Shown piece by piece: positions 48,400 to 60,084 of a stretch of DNA of 64,000 nucleotides. A program made the position numbers and the translations under genes. Origin of the DNA: Sinonovacula constricta (lineage: Eukaryota > Mollusca > Bivalvia > Cardiida > Solecurtidae); the NCBI GenBank assembly GCA_007844125.1, contig CM017557.1, positions 61,637,411-61,701,410 of the forward strand. Reading direction: 5' to 3'. Below the pieces are notes generated by a model. It saw nothing but the letters and a program-made list of their open reading frames with translations. It was not told where the DNA came from and made no database searches. Every line of letters begins with the position of its first letter. Position 1 is the stretch's first letter.

Positions 48400-50985
48400 C
48401 GTCATGAAAAAAAAAAATGCCAAAAAATAGCAAAATAGCCACTAAAACCCATGTTAAGGCAAGACAATATTGATTTACATTTTTAACGAATGTGTGGGTA
48501 TTTTGTTATTGTTAGGTATCATAGCTGCTTGTTAGGAATGTCTTCCCAAAACGTCGAACAATCATTCTTAGCATATGACATACTTTTCTCCAGCAATAAT
48601 GTAACAATTTCAGCACATCAACCAGATGCATGGCATCATTAAGCGTGTATGAACTTCTTATCATGTTCCAGTTTATAAGCTACAAACGCTTGCGAATATA
48701 AACATTTTCTCTTTCACTTTTACACTTTTTAATATCAACTATACCTAGCAATTGCTAAATAACATTAAAGAACATAACTTAAGCTTTTACCTAAAATACT
48801 GGTTAACCCCCACGCCCACCCCACCACACACGGTTTACGCTGTAAAACATTGATAAAGATGCATTAACAACATTTGTATTTTTCTTATTTGATTATTTCC
48901 ATTTTAATAATTACTTTAATCATACACAATACCTCACTTATGCTGGAAGATACTCTCTTTGGCACAAAAGCACAGAGGCACACCTAACAACCATACATCA
49001 AGTAAAATAATTCAAGACATATTTTTGCGCAATTATACACGTTGACATATCTCTGCAAGAACAGCAACGAAAGCAATAATCAAAACATATTTTCCCGCAA
49101 TTAAAACCGTTTTGTATCCTACAGTTGGAATATGAATGCCTATTACACAATAATTGGTAGCTGTGTTTCCCAGACGATAACAAGCGTCAAATGTTGCTAT
49201 GACACCCAAGTCATTGTAGCCCCGCGAATTTGTCTGGTACTCGTTTTCAAAAAAAGACTAAAATGGCAAAAAAGAGAAAAAGAAAGAAAAGGAAACCAGG
49301 CTTCAAGTTGCCATTCGGTTTTGCAGTGAAGACTGTTTGCATGGTAACCTCGGGGCTTCTTTAAAATCTATGAAAAATATTATAGATATGGTCAGCAAGC
49401 TGTAAAATCTATTCTCCTTTTGTTTTTGACACAGTTATTTAGACAAAATCAGACTTCTGTTTTATTTCTATAAGTGTCGTTTCCACCATATCACGAATAT
49501 CATTTATATTGCATATTGTGTTTCCTTTGTATTTCTTTTGTATTCTCATGTACAGTTTGAGTTATAATAATGTTTTTGTTCTGTTCTGTTCTGTTCTTAT
49601 TAGGTAAATACCTATACATTCTGTTTTTACTTCGTTTGTGTAATGGGAGTACATTTTTTTTGCTAATTTTATTATTTCTACCCAAAACTGTTTATTATTG
49701 GTACTTTTTATAGTCGTCTCAACGTAACAATGCTAACGAGAACACACAATTTAGAACTATGGGATAGATTGCAGTTAAATACTTTGTGTCTCAACTTAAC
49801 CCAGTATATATGGTACTCATTAGAATCGTCTCGATGAGACCATTTCAACGAGCTTCAACAGCATATCATTAGTTGAGAATTATAGTATATAGAATATATC
49901 ACTTCAAGAAATCATGTTTTTGTTCATCTCTTCCTGGTGTTTGTGAAAAAATCTACTTTAACATGAGGGGATGTCGCCTCACTACCACCACCACACCCTG
50001 CCTCCGTTTAGACCTCCGACGGGGGGAAAAAGAGGGAACAGTGAAGAGTGTCACTCATTCAAGACACGTTATTATTGGACAATATATTAGCAGCGAACAC
50101 TTACTCCCACTGAGCTGTAAAAGCAGAGAATTCCGAATGTGACAGACGCATGCAGAATAACGGCTACCTATTGGTTGAAGCGATACCTCCACTATAGATG
50201 CAAATATACACAATAGATATATGCAATGTTTTCTGGGAATGTATCTGTCCGTCGCAACCGATATATGTATGTTTAACATGGCTTTGTGTCTGCAGCGCCG
50301 ATGTCGTTATTTTTGTCGCTGTTGGTGTTTTTGTTTATTTATTTTTCAAAAAAAGAGAGAAAATATATGTGCGAACGTCTGGACGATGTTCTTGCATTTA
50401 TCACGTATTTATAAATTTGAATTTCATGTTTGCTGACGACAGAAAAGAAAGAAAATCAAGAAAAGGACCAAAAGTTTAAATAAATAATGACCCAAAATAT
50501 GAAAGTCGCTTTTATATATATATTTTTCTTTTAAAACAAATCGGATACGTTTGCAACGTGTACAGAAAATGTTCTTTTGATTTCACGGTCCCTGCTTTAT
50601 GCTCTCTCACATTAAAAGTTTTAACTGGCCTGGCGGTGTCACATCTGTGTTATTCCGTAGCTTATTGAGCACGTATTTATATGGCTATGGCAAAAGCTCT
50701 GTATATCCAAATGATCCAGCTTCGGAGTCTCTCGCAAAATTATCAGACACCTTTGATGGATAGCGTAAGAATGTAACTTAGAATTAGTTTAGACTTTAAC
50801 GTATACATATACACACACTGTAAGGAATCGAAACTTCGACCTAAGCAGTCAACACAGTTTATTTTAAAAAACCTAGTATTTCTTAAAGCTTATATGTATG
50901 TGTTTTCATAACTCTACTCTTTTACCTGGATCCATTCCTGCTATCAAGTGTCGGTGTGCCGTAAAACCCAAAATACAAATATACC
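48400..50985. other. Gene-free stretch
   Basis: AT-rich with several short unrecognised ORFs on both strands, including overlapping ones at 49873-50479 that do not resemble any family. Nothing else supported. Confidence 0.6.
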
Positions 50986-50991
50986 AGAATT

Positions 50992-51226
50992 GAGCCCGTT
51001 TTCACCAACCATTCTTAAGTCTAAGTCATGACTTAAGCCCAAGTCATAATTTAATGACATCAAGCTTATTTATGAAGTTTCGAATTGATTTTAAGCTCAA
51101 AGTAGCAAAGTTAAAGTGTCATGCAAAAAAAGGGACATGTGGCTAAAGACATAATGAAGATATTGTGGGTTAATATCCATGACTTGGGCAGTTCTTACTT
51201 AAAGAAAGTTTGTGAATACTGGCCCT
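50992..51226 (+). mobile_element. MITE-like terminal-inverted-repeat element, copy 1
   Basis: The left end GCCCGTTTTCACCAACC followed by ATTCTTAAG is the inverse of the right end CTTTCTTTAAG/GTGAATACTGGCC region, giving inverted repeats of about 25 bp. The interior has no ORF. An inverted second copy lies at 56510-56738. Confidence 0.8.
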
Positions 51227-51229
51227 AGT

Positions 51230-53335
51230 ATGGAATATTGTAGAAAGCTAAGATTTAAGATTTAAAATACACTTCATATAGGAAAACATAAATTAACTTA
51301 TGCGGAGTTGTTCATTGTTATCTTAGATGTTTCACATGATGGATTCACAAAGGTTTTCTTCAATTTTTCAAAAAAATATGTTTCTAAGATGTTCTAAGAG
51401 TTTATAATTTTAAACATTGCAGAGCGATATTTGGAGCATTCATAATATGAAAGCTGATGGCATCTGTGCCGGGCAATATTTACAATCCAATTGAAAACCT
51501 AGCAAAAAGTTAAAAATTCCAATTTGCGGTAAATGCATTTCTTACTAATTTAACAATAATAAAATAAATGCTTGAGTCTTTAAATATTTATCTTGCTGGT
51601 TACTGATTACACGTATCTTATTGGTCAGAAATGGTTGTCTTCTGTATAAGCAACCAATCAAATTACTTGGAATGGTATTGTTAACCACCTAGCGTTTCCA
51701 AACATCACTATGATAGTTTAAAAAAGTAAACTGATGTTAAATCAATTGCAGGTGTTATAAGTTGTCATCCTGATACCAAGGCATGACTCAAGACTCATAT
51801 TAACAGAAACCGCGAGTTCACACTTTTTTATGGACTACGGAAACCCTCGCTAGCGTCGGGATCATTTTTCCATCATTCAATATGAGACGGCAATATATTT
51901 AAAACTTCGAAACATGACCGCCCCACAACACTGTACGCTATCAGTTCTCTTATTCATTCGAAATCAACCGCAATTAATAGATAAATATCAGTCCTAAGCT
52001 GTTAAAGAGACAGGGGGCGATTTGATCGTGTGTTATTTTAAGATGCCTTTTAACGCTGTCATTTGAATCTTTCGGTGACGGGTGGACGAACGAGCGACGA
52101 CACCCGTGTTCTGAATAGTCCTTTTGTACGAGGATGGCCCGTCATAATCGTGTACGATGCAAGGGGATCATTCCAAGGCGTCGGGTTACAGCCCGGCTAC
52201 CCGACGGAAGGCGTTAGGGTGGCATCACGCCGTGAAAACGACGAAGATACAACGTACGGCGGTATCAACCTTACAGCGATAATGGCTGCCAGGAATTTGT
52301 AGGAAACGCTTTTCAAATGTGTCACAAGGTAGCTTTAATATATTGTCCGCTGTTTACATTTGAGGTCCTCCAATCCAGACAAGGTTTGTTTTCTTAGCTA
52401 GATTGCATTTACAAGATTTGTGGGGTTTTCCATAGAAAGTATACACTTTGGCGGCTAGCTCCCGGCATGGATGTATCAAATATCTGCGACACCCGCATTA
52501 CGTTATATAATTATAATTTGTTAAACGGGGAATGAGGGTGGATACATTTTTGACTTTGCTTCCTTCACAATTTTATCCATCATTAACAGTACCGGCGGTT
52601 GGTTAACTGTGGATATGTAGCCGTTCAAATAGTTGACTTTAAATGCAAAATTACATCTCTCTCAACTTGTAATAGGTTAACAGTGTGAAATGTTCTCGTA
52701 CATTCAATGATTTCCCTTTTCTTCAATATATTCTTTAATATTGAAGATCGAGAGATGTGTTTTTTTACATAACTTATCATAAAAAACGATAGAAACTGAT
52801 TTCGGAGGCAAAACTTGAGAATGCAGATAGAGACACATAAACATTATATATTTGTACACGGTTTTATGAAGGAAAGAATTTATTCTGAATATATAAAATG
52901 AAATAAATTAGATTGTTTATGAAGTTAAATCGACGACCAGACTCCATTCTCACAGAGTTATAAAACACACTACCTCTTTTTTTTATTGCAAAATCAATGT
53001 TTTTGCCAATCTCGTCGAAAAATGTGTACTATTTAAAGCACCAAAACCTGTATATAAATCCACTTAACACAATTATGGGAACATAATGTTTGTATACATG
53101 TATGTATCAAAATTTCGCGAGTATTCTGTTGAGTATGTTCTTTTATGTTGGAGCGCTAAGAGCAAAATGTTATTGCACATTTCCTGTTATTTCATCATAA
53201 GTTTGTGATAATTTGTTTCAATATCTATACATAAACAGAGTCTTTAAATTTAATTTTAATTACAAAAAGACAAAATAAGCCTCCACAATTTGTCGAAAAG
53301 ACTCATAATTAACACTTATACCTGGAAATACGATA
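51230..53335. other. Gene-free stretch
   Basis: AT-rich apart from the CpG-rich block at 52055-52310. No gene or transposon recognised. Confidence 0.6.
52055..52310. promoter_or_regulatory. CpG-rich island in the desert
   Basis: A conspicuous CpG-rich block in AT-rich surroundings. A 79-codon plus ORF (52063-52302) spans it but has no domain I recognise. It could be a regulatory element or an unrecognised exon. Confidence 0.25.
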
Positions 53336-53338
53336 ATT

Positions 53339-53530
53339 GTGGTCGTCCGTGGTCAAGTGGTTAAGACGTTGGTCACCGGATAGGAGGGTGCCGTGTTCGA
53401 ACCCCGAAACTGACCATGTGATGTTAGTCCTTGAGCAAAACTATTTACTGCACATTGCTCCAGGTATTCAGTACCTGAGTACTGGTTCTACCCAGGAAGT
53501 GGACAGTCAAGAGGGATTAGTATAAGTTGA
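53339..53530 (+). mobile_element. tRNA-derived SINE, family D
   Basis: The head GTGGTCAAGTGGTTAAGACG resembles a Leu-type tRNA with box A. Box B GTTCGAACCC is at 53394-53403. The body has CCTTGAGCAAAAC and TGGTTCTACCCAGG; the latter is shared with family B. Boundaries are approximate; no target-site duplication identified. Confidence 0.75.
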
Positions 53531-53811
53531 AAGAACAAATTTTCTAATCAACTATAAATAAATAGGTTTGGACTTAAATTATCCTAGGAAAAAGTCGCAA
53601 TCATTTCAAGAATTATTTGCAACATTTTCTTACGATTTGCCGCTTTTCCCTTTCAAATTAAACAGACGGTATAATCTGCAATTTCATTTAAGTTAGTCTG
53701 CGAAACAGCTTTTGTGTCTTGATAATTATTTACTTTTAATTTAAATGCAATGTCTTAAATATGTTTAAACTTAAGGACAGCAAAACAACTGATCCGACTT
53801 AAATCAAACTG

Positions 53812-54020
53812 TCATGTGGTATAGCTCCCATGCTAACGCTCAAGCAAATATAAGGGTAGTTCTACGACTGGTTGGCCCGGTGTCAGGATAATGTGACTGG
53901 GTGTGGTATCATGCCAGGTGTTCACGGCATGCTATACACAGTGAAGGCAGCACTATAACTGCTTCAAGTGGACACCGTCTCCAGATAACTGAAATACTGT
54001 TGGTGGGACGATAAACCCAA
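53812..54020 (+). mobile_element. tRNA-derived SINE, family A, 5'-truncated copy
   Basis: Closely matches the body and tail of 24982-25289, from GTGGTATAGCTCCC through ACTGTTGGTGGGACGATAAA, but lacks the tRNA-like head and box A/B. Confidence 0.9.
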
Positions 54021-54239
54021 TTAATAATAAACAAACAAACAATTTTCCCGTATAGTGTATATTATACACACAAAATAATTAGTAGATGTGATGTGTATTA
54101 ATTAATTAATCCATCTTGCTCGACAAAAGTGTTTGGTAGAGTGGAAATTCACTACTATAGATTTATAGATTGCCCTTATATGCGGTGGACCAAAGCAATT
54201 TACCAAAGGGAGGAGAGTGACCATATCTTTAGATATTAA

Positions 54240-54830
54240 TATTTGTATAGGCACAGAGCTTGTTTACATTTTTGGCGCGTGCGGATGATTAGAATTGGTT
54301 TCATTCTCTGTTTATCGCCCGTATGACTAAAGAAACTGCACCGGGTCAAATGTCAAAGATTCGAGCTGGTCGTGATTGTAGATCGTTATATTAATAAGTG
54401 AATCAATAATGATAAAGGAGTTCTTGATAACACCGCGATGTACACTGCGTCAATGCCGGTAATAAAGCCAGGCGGAAAATAATGACCAAATAAAGACTAG
54501 GGTCGTTTCATACTCTTGTAACGACGTCAGAAAGATCTTTTCTTAAGGCGAATGAGTTAAACAACAAAAGAATGATAAAAAAGATGTACAAACAAGTCGC
54601 ATTTCACGGGGAGCCGGTTGGGAACAAACATAGGTTTTATAGATGTAAAGTGTTATGGGGCGTGAAACAGCTTGTTTAGCGTCCTCGCGCAGGCTTGCGA
54701 CCGGCCGAGAACGTCAAACGAGGAATGGCGAGAACTGGCGAGAAGTGTAATAAACATTTAATGACGTCGATTCACATTGTGTCGCCAGGTTCGAGTGTTT
54801 ATGGCGAGAACGTGATACTTAATTATATTT
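54240..54830. promoter_or_regulatory. Candidate distal regulatory block
   Basis: A complex, GC-richer block with many homeodomain-type TAAT/ATTA and AATAAA cores, two GACGTC cores (about 54521 and 54763) and repeated GGCGAGAAC-like words. No ORF. Confidence 0.25.
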
Positions 54831-55166
54831 TCATCGGGAAGTTATAGGGAGTCGTAAATGGGTTTATGGATGCTACTTCGCGAAAATTGACTAGGGCTTT
54901 CGAAGAATGTTAAACTTCTTCTTTATGAGATAATAAGCTTCTGTTTCACCAACCTCTGTTAAAAGGAGGCTGCAGTGGCGACATTGCGACATTGCAGATA
55001 CTGACATTTTCAGTTAAGAACCAACTATTTTAGCATAGTGTGTAAGCCGTTTTTAGGCTTTGTCATGTCCGCCAAAATACTTCCTTATGTTAAGAATTTG
55101 TGTGATTGATTTTACAATAAAAAATGTAGTAATCTTACGAATACTGCGATCATCAAATGATACAAA

Positions 55167-55401
55167 TGTGGGGCATCCTTGGCGTAGTGCCAGAGTCTCC
55201 GATTTGTAACTGCTCAGCCTCCCAACGCGTGGGTTCTAGTCGCGTTCGGAGTTAATGAAGGAAGGTCTTCCAGCTGATCTGTGGTGCGCCGGTGGTTCTA
55301 CCCAGACGTTTATTTGGAATTTTTTCTTCACCAAAAACAGCTGGACGTCGCTATAATTATTATAATTGGTCGCTGCGATGTAGCTCAAAAACAAAATAAA
55401 A
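55167..55401 (+). mobile_element. tRNA-derived SINE, family B, copy 3, with target-site duplication
   Basis: Head, body (TGCGCCGGTGGTTCTACCCA, AGCTGGACGTCGC) and an A-rich tail match family B. A 13-bp direct repeat, CAAATGATACAAA, flanks it at 55154-55166 and 55402-55414. Box B is degenerate (GGTTCTAGTCG). Confidence 0.9.
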
Positions 55402-56509
55402 CAAATGATACAAAATGCTTCCATTACTGTAATGGCACAGTGATTACACCTAGAACCAATACACGGCCCTTCTATCATGATACATTGTGATTGTCTATCA
55501 CAAGAAAAACTTTGTCGTCTGACCAAGGCAGATAAGACCCCAAACGTTAAATCTACCTTGTAAGTATAAGCTTAAAAACTCAGAAAAGCAAGCCATTGTG
55601 CCTGTTTATCAAAAAGAGACATCTAAAACATAGTTATATTTCATAAATAAAAAAAAACGCATTAGAATAATTCTAATTATTCAACAATTAGAAATTTTAA
55701 TTCTGAATTTGCTTAGACGGGTTTTCCAGTGACGCTTGATCTGTTACACTGGAATGTTCATCTCTGAACAGAAATTTACAAAAGATTAACAATATGTAAC
55801 AATATATAAAACAACAAGAAAAAGGCAATTAAATGTTTTCACCTTTTTCAATATAAACCATTTTTATATATGGGTAAAATACCTTCTGTTTATAATATAA
55901 GAATGTCATAATAATATAAGCCTATATGAATACATGGCTACCAAGAGGTCTAGTAAACATGATGACTGGCATGAAAGAAATTTCCAAAAATTGAGAAGCT
56001 TTTATACAAACTCATTCAATGCTTTATACAAACAAATTTAAACAGAAAATGATCTTCAGGCATCCCATATTAACGCCAAGTCGGCAAAGAAGAACTGCGG
56101 TAATTTTGTTTGAAAAAAAGAAAAGTCTAACCGATGACATCAAAATATTAATAATGACGTCATGTTAAAATAATGACGTCACTACACTATCACAAGTAAA
56201 TTAGCATCACTGACATGGACGACAACAAGACAAGTCTTTTCATATTTTTAACTAAGCTATTATTTGTTTTCCCCGTTTTTCTTTTGGCTTGATCTCGATC
56301 TATATATCAAATCATAAGGTACGGAAATGTGCAGGGCTTGTTTATCATTGCAACATACTTAGAAGATTTCCTTCAATTGTCCGCTAGAGTGATAATATAC
56401 TGTCTTAATTCGTGCCTGGTTGGTTTCATTCTGTAACAACTTTTAAGTATCATTCGAAGAATGTCTTCATCTGGTGTGAAACCTCTGACATTCCGTTCCT
56501 GGGACTAAC

Positions 56510-56738
56510 ACCAACTATTCTTAAATAAGAATTGCTCAAGTCATAATTTTCAATCCACAATATCCTCATCATGTATTTAGCTACATGTCTGTATTTTTGC
56601 ATAACACTTTAACGTTGCTACTTTCAGCATAAAATCACATTGAAACTTCACAAATAAGCTTATTTTTGTTGGTATGAAAATGTAGACATGAGCTTAAGTC
56701 ATGACCTAGGCTTAAGAATGGTTGGTGAATACGGGCCT
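56510..56738 (-). mobile_element. MITE-like terminal-inverted-repeat element, copy 2
   Basis: The reverse complement starts GGCCCGTATTCACCAACC and ATTCTTAAG and shares the interior with copy 1: CACAATATC, GCTACATGTC/GCCACATGTC and ACACTTTAAC. The other end is degraded. Non-autonomous; family unassigned. Confidence 0.8.
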
Positions 56739-56918
56739 TATACTGCGCGCTTCTTACGAACTACAAAAGTCTGTGCGTAAATACATATGGTGTGCCATCA
56801 GCATCTCCATTCGTGTCCACGGTATATGTTGTTGGTTTTCCATGTTAAAGTAAAAAAAATTGTGCTATCTAGTTAAAGTTTCGAATGTAAATATTATGTT
56901 GACAGGAAAATAAATTTC

Positions 56919-57150
56919 AACAACAAAGAGTAAGGTTCGTGATTTCATGAAGGACAGCTTATTCTGTAATCAAAATATTTGCAAAGTCGAGTCCCAGTAT
57001 TCCACTGGGGCCAGACGTGGACGCTTCGTATCGTCGTCTTGTTAATTAGAAAAGGTGACGTGAATTTTATCAGGATTTACCCTTCCGATACCTGGGGGAT
57101 AAAGGTGATCACGTGTCTTCCATGTTGGTTGGAGAATGATGCCAGACTTG
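56919..57150 (+). repeat. Local direct duplication (pair 2), copy 1
   Basis: It shares GTCTTGTTAATTAGAA, GATACCTG..G.ATAAAG.TGA and GGTTGG..AATGA segments in order with 57978-58200, at an offset of about 1059 bp. Confidence 0.75.
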
Positions 57151-57508
57151 ATACCACACCTTGTCTTTTTATCCTGAATTCCAGTCACTATTTCCTAGAA
57201 ATATCTTAATAAAGTACAGCTATGCAAGAAATCTACCAAGAATCTAACAACAATATACAACTGTAGGTAAATAAATGCGAGAGAGCTCTCTACCCACAAT
57301 ACTTTGGCGTGTCATGAACTGAGGTTGAACCACTGTCATTCCGCATTCCATCTACGGACACCCACAACCGATTCATTCCGTTACTCTCCATTCATTGCCC
57401 GTGGGATATTTAGTTCACTTGTCACTGTTTCTGGTAATGATATTTCATTGGACGCTTCATAATCCAATGAAGATTTCAGTCCCATGATAAAGCTCATTAT
57501 TTTCATTG

Positions 57509-57528
57509 TTTTGACAGACTTGTCAAAA
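57509..57528. promoter_or_regulatory. Inverted pair of TALE TGACA sites
   Basis: TTTTGACAGACTTGTCAAAA has 8-bp perfect inverted arms around a 4-bp spacer. The left arm plus spacer carries a full TGACAG; the inverted core on the right is TGTCA. A CCAAT hairpin (TTCATTGGA at 57444, TCCAATGAA at 57463) lies just upstream. Confidence 0.35.
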
Positions 57529-57977
57529 TGGCGAAGTCGTTGTTACTTTTCTAGTCTCCACGCTGAAGAGTATGGATTATGTAAGCAGTATTATCAATGG
57601 CCAATTCTTGTTCTATTCAGTTCGATCAGACTAAAGAAATTTTACAAATAAACCCACGGTCGGCGAATATAGTAAAACGGAATAGTCGCGAGTGGATATC
57701 AGACCATGTCCGCATTCGCTACCAGTTGCGCCACCCGGGTCGGCGTGTACTTCCTGTTTTACCCGTTCTTACAGTTAAGACCAACGAATACAGACATATA
57801 CAGCATTAAAGACAGCTGTTTTTGTTGTTGCCCCTTTTCTATGTCCTACAGCTTAACGAGATACAATATATTGTGTTGTGTGTGTACATAGGTGAATCGT
57901 CAGGTATCGCCTTAAAGGAATGTTTACAACTTGTTTGAACGTGTATTTAAAAAGGAATGTTTATTTTATAATCAAGT

Positions 57978-58200
57978 AACGGCAAAGAGCAAATTTTATT
58001 ATTTCACGCATGATAACTTATTCTGGAAACAAGAAGTTGCCTCTCGATATTCCATTAATGTCACATGCAGACCCTTAATACGACTGTCTTGTTAATTAGA
58101 ATGGGGAACATGTATTTTATCATGCGTTGCAATACATGTCAGATACCTGAAGTATAAAGATGAACGTGTATCTTCCAGGTTGGTTGGAAAATGACACTGG
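57978..58200 (+). repeat. Local direct duplication (pair 2), copy 2
   Basis: Diverged direct copy of 56919-57150. No ORF in either copy is conserved between them. Confidence 0.75.
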
Positions 58201-58518
58201 AGGTCTATTACAATGAAATTGCGACACGAACCAAAGCAGTTTAAATGCAAATGAAATCACATTGATGATAGGGTGGTTCGACAGTTAGGAATCATAAATC
58301 TTGACAATGAAGATAGAGCCATCAAACAATCAGTATAGGCTCTCAATATAGCTTCGTCCATCGTGCCATCCTACCTTTTTTCAAGCTTCTCTAACTTTAA
58401 TTAAAAAAGTCACAACCCAACTCAACTTACACGATATAATAGTTATAGCATCGGGAACTGAAAGGGCGATTCCCTTTGAACACGCGTTGACATTATTTAT
58501 TTGAATTATCCAATCAAA

Positions 58519-58576
58519 GGAAAGGAAAAGAACGGAAGGCAAAACTAGTGTGTTTTTTTCCGTTCTGTCCTTTCTC
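58519..58576. repeat. Inverted repeat / hairpin
   Basis: AAAGGAAAAGAACGGAA (58521-58537) pairs with TTCCGTTCTGTCCTTT (58558-58573) with one bulge and a 20-nt loop. Confidence 0.7.
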
Positions 58577-58949
58577 ATCAAAATGTAAATTACTTTTTCC
58601 ACATTTTCTAGTGTCTATCAAGCATCCGACAGGAGATTAATCTAACATCTCTTTTTTCGGAACTGGGGAAAATATAGAAAGTTATATCCAGATTCGTATG
58701 GAGAGAGAAAACAGAACGTGTCTAGCCGTTGACACTATATCGCATGCCCCTCTGTTTGTCATTTTCCATGTTAAAGTCTTCTGAGACTACAGATGACACT
58801 TTAAAGATAGTATCGTTCACCGAACACCGAAGAGGTGACGACAACATTTAACCATGAAACGTTACACGAACTAAAAATGTCAGTCCAAGTATTATGACAA
58901 TATGAGGAAAGCTGTTTTGGAGAGAGGAGAGTGAAAAAGTCAAGCATAT

Positions 58950-59206
58950 TTGTTAAGTCATAAAGATGACATCGAAATGAAGATGTAGCTTTGAGAAACA
59001 TGTATCGCGGATGAATCCACTAACAAATACATGTTACTCATCGTAAAATGTCACCTTAATAGATATGCTTATCACCCGTTGCATAGTGTTATTTTTTTCG
59101 GTTCTTCCGGGTTTACATTTTGTTATTTCGTCAAGTTTGTAGGGTAACATACTTTTACGACAAAGATCGTACTTGTGTATATCTGCTGGGACTGGTAGGC
59201 TAAATA
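58950..59206 (+). repeat. Local direct duplication (pair 3), copy 1
   Basis: It shares ATCGTAAAATGTCACCT, GATAGA(T/C)ATGCTT, ACAAAGATCGTAC and GGTA(G)GCTAA segments with 59790-60080, at an offset of about 845 bp. The tandem SINE fragments and a poly-T run lie between the copies. Confidence 0.75.
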
Positions 59207-59327
59207 GTTACATCGCACCGACACAATTATGGTCATATTGGAGACGTCCAGCTAATTATTGGTGGAGTAAGACCTCATACTTACGTCTGGGTAGAACCAC
59301 CGGCGCACCGTAGGTTAGGTATGCTAA
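59207..59327 (-). mobile_element. SINE family B 3' fragment, tandem copy 4
   Basis: The reverse complement contains the family B 3' half (CGGTGCGCCGGTGGTTCTAC to TGCGATGTAAC) and lacks the tRNA head. It is adjacent to a second, very similar fragment. Confidence 0.85.
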
Positions 59328-59339
59328 ATAGTTTTTTTT

Positions 59340-59460
59340 TGTTACATCGCAAAGACATGATTATGACCATATTGGCGGCGTCCAGCTAACATTGGTTGAG
59401 TAAGACCCCATACTTACGTCTGGGTAGAAACACCGGCGCACCGCATGTTATTTGTGCTAA
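59340..59460 (-). mobile_element. SINE family B 3' fragment, tandem copy 5
   Basis: Same segment as 59207-59327 at a period of about 133 bp, each followed by GTGCTAAATA- or ATGCTAAATA-like sequence. The pair therefore reflects a tandem duplication of an already truncated SINE and not two insertions. Confidence 0.8.
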
Positions 59461-59491
59461 ATATATAAACCGAGATTTTTTTTTTAGTTTT

Positions 59492-59493
<2 letters not shown>

Positions 59494-59526
<33 letters not shown>
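59494..59526. repeat. Poly-T run
   Basis: 33 consecutive T residues. Poly-Lys and poly-Phe ORFs here are artefacts. Confidence 0.95.
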
Positions 59527-59530
<4 letters not shown>

Positions 59531-59789
59531 AAAGCATTCCTTGACTGTGCGAGGCCCAAGATTTCCGTAATCTTGCCAATGGTAATCGTTATGCTTAATT
59601 GCGTCGAGTACTTCTTGAATGTCAAATCACCGTCTTATTAAATTTGTCTTTATTTAATATTAATAATAATCTAAGTCAAAATACCCGGTAAATAAAATGA
59701 TTTAGTAAGAACTGAAAAGGTTATAGGTTTAATCTTATTTTTTGTTTACAAAATTGTTAACATGGAATGCCGTTTTCATATTTACGAAC

Positions 59790-60080
59790 AAGTGTCTGGT
59801 ATTTGTAAGCATAAATTCGACGGCAAGGTGAAGATGTCGTTTAGAGGATATATTTGTAGATGCACTACCACAGTCGGGATACACATCGTAAAATGTCACC
59901 TCGATAGACATGCTTGTTATCTTTGTACATATTGTTGTTTTTGTCGCTCTTTTGGAGGCATATCGGCTTGTGTGATTAAGTTTGTATTGCATATTTTGTT
60001 GTACTGGATATTTTGTGACATAGTTTAACAACAAAGATCGTACAGGTGTACATTTGGGACATGGTATGCTAATAACTTAA
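59790..60080 (+). repeat. Local direct duplication (pair 3), copy 2
   Basis: Direct copy of 58950-59206 with indels. The 88-codon Cys-rich ORF across it is not conserved in copy 1 and is not accepted as a gene. Confidence 0.75.
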
Positions 60081-60084
60081 AAGT

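Noticed and set aside
59386..59641. Poly-Lys and poly-Phe ORFs on both strands
   Set aside because: Artefacts of the 33-nt poly-T run and the adjoining SINE fragment.
59762..60028. 88-codon Cys/His-rich ORF
   Set aside because: Overlaps copy 2 of a local duplication; the frame is not preserved in copy 1, and Cys/His spacing does not match a zinc finger.
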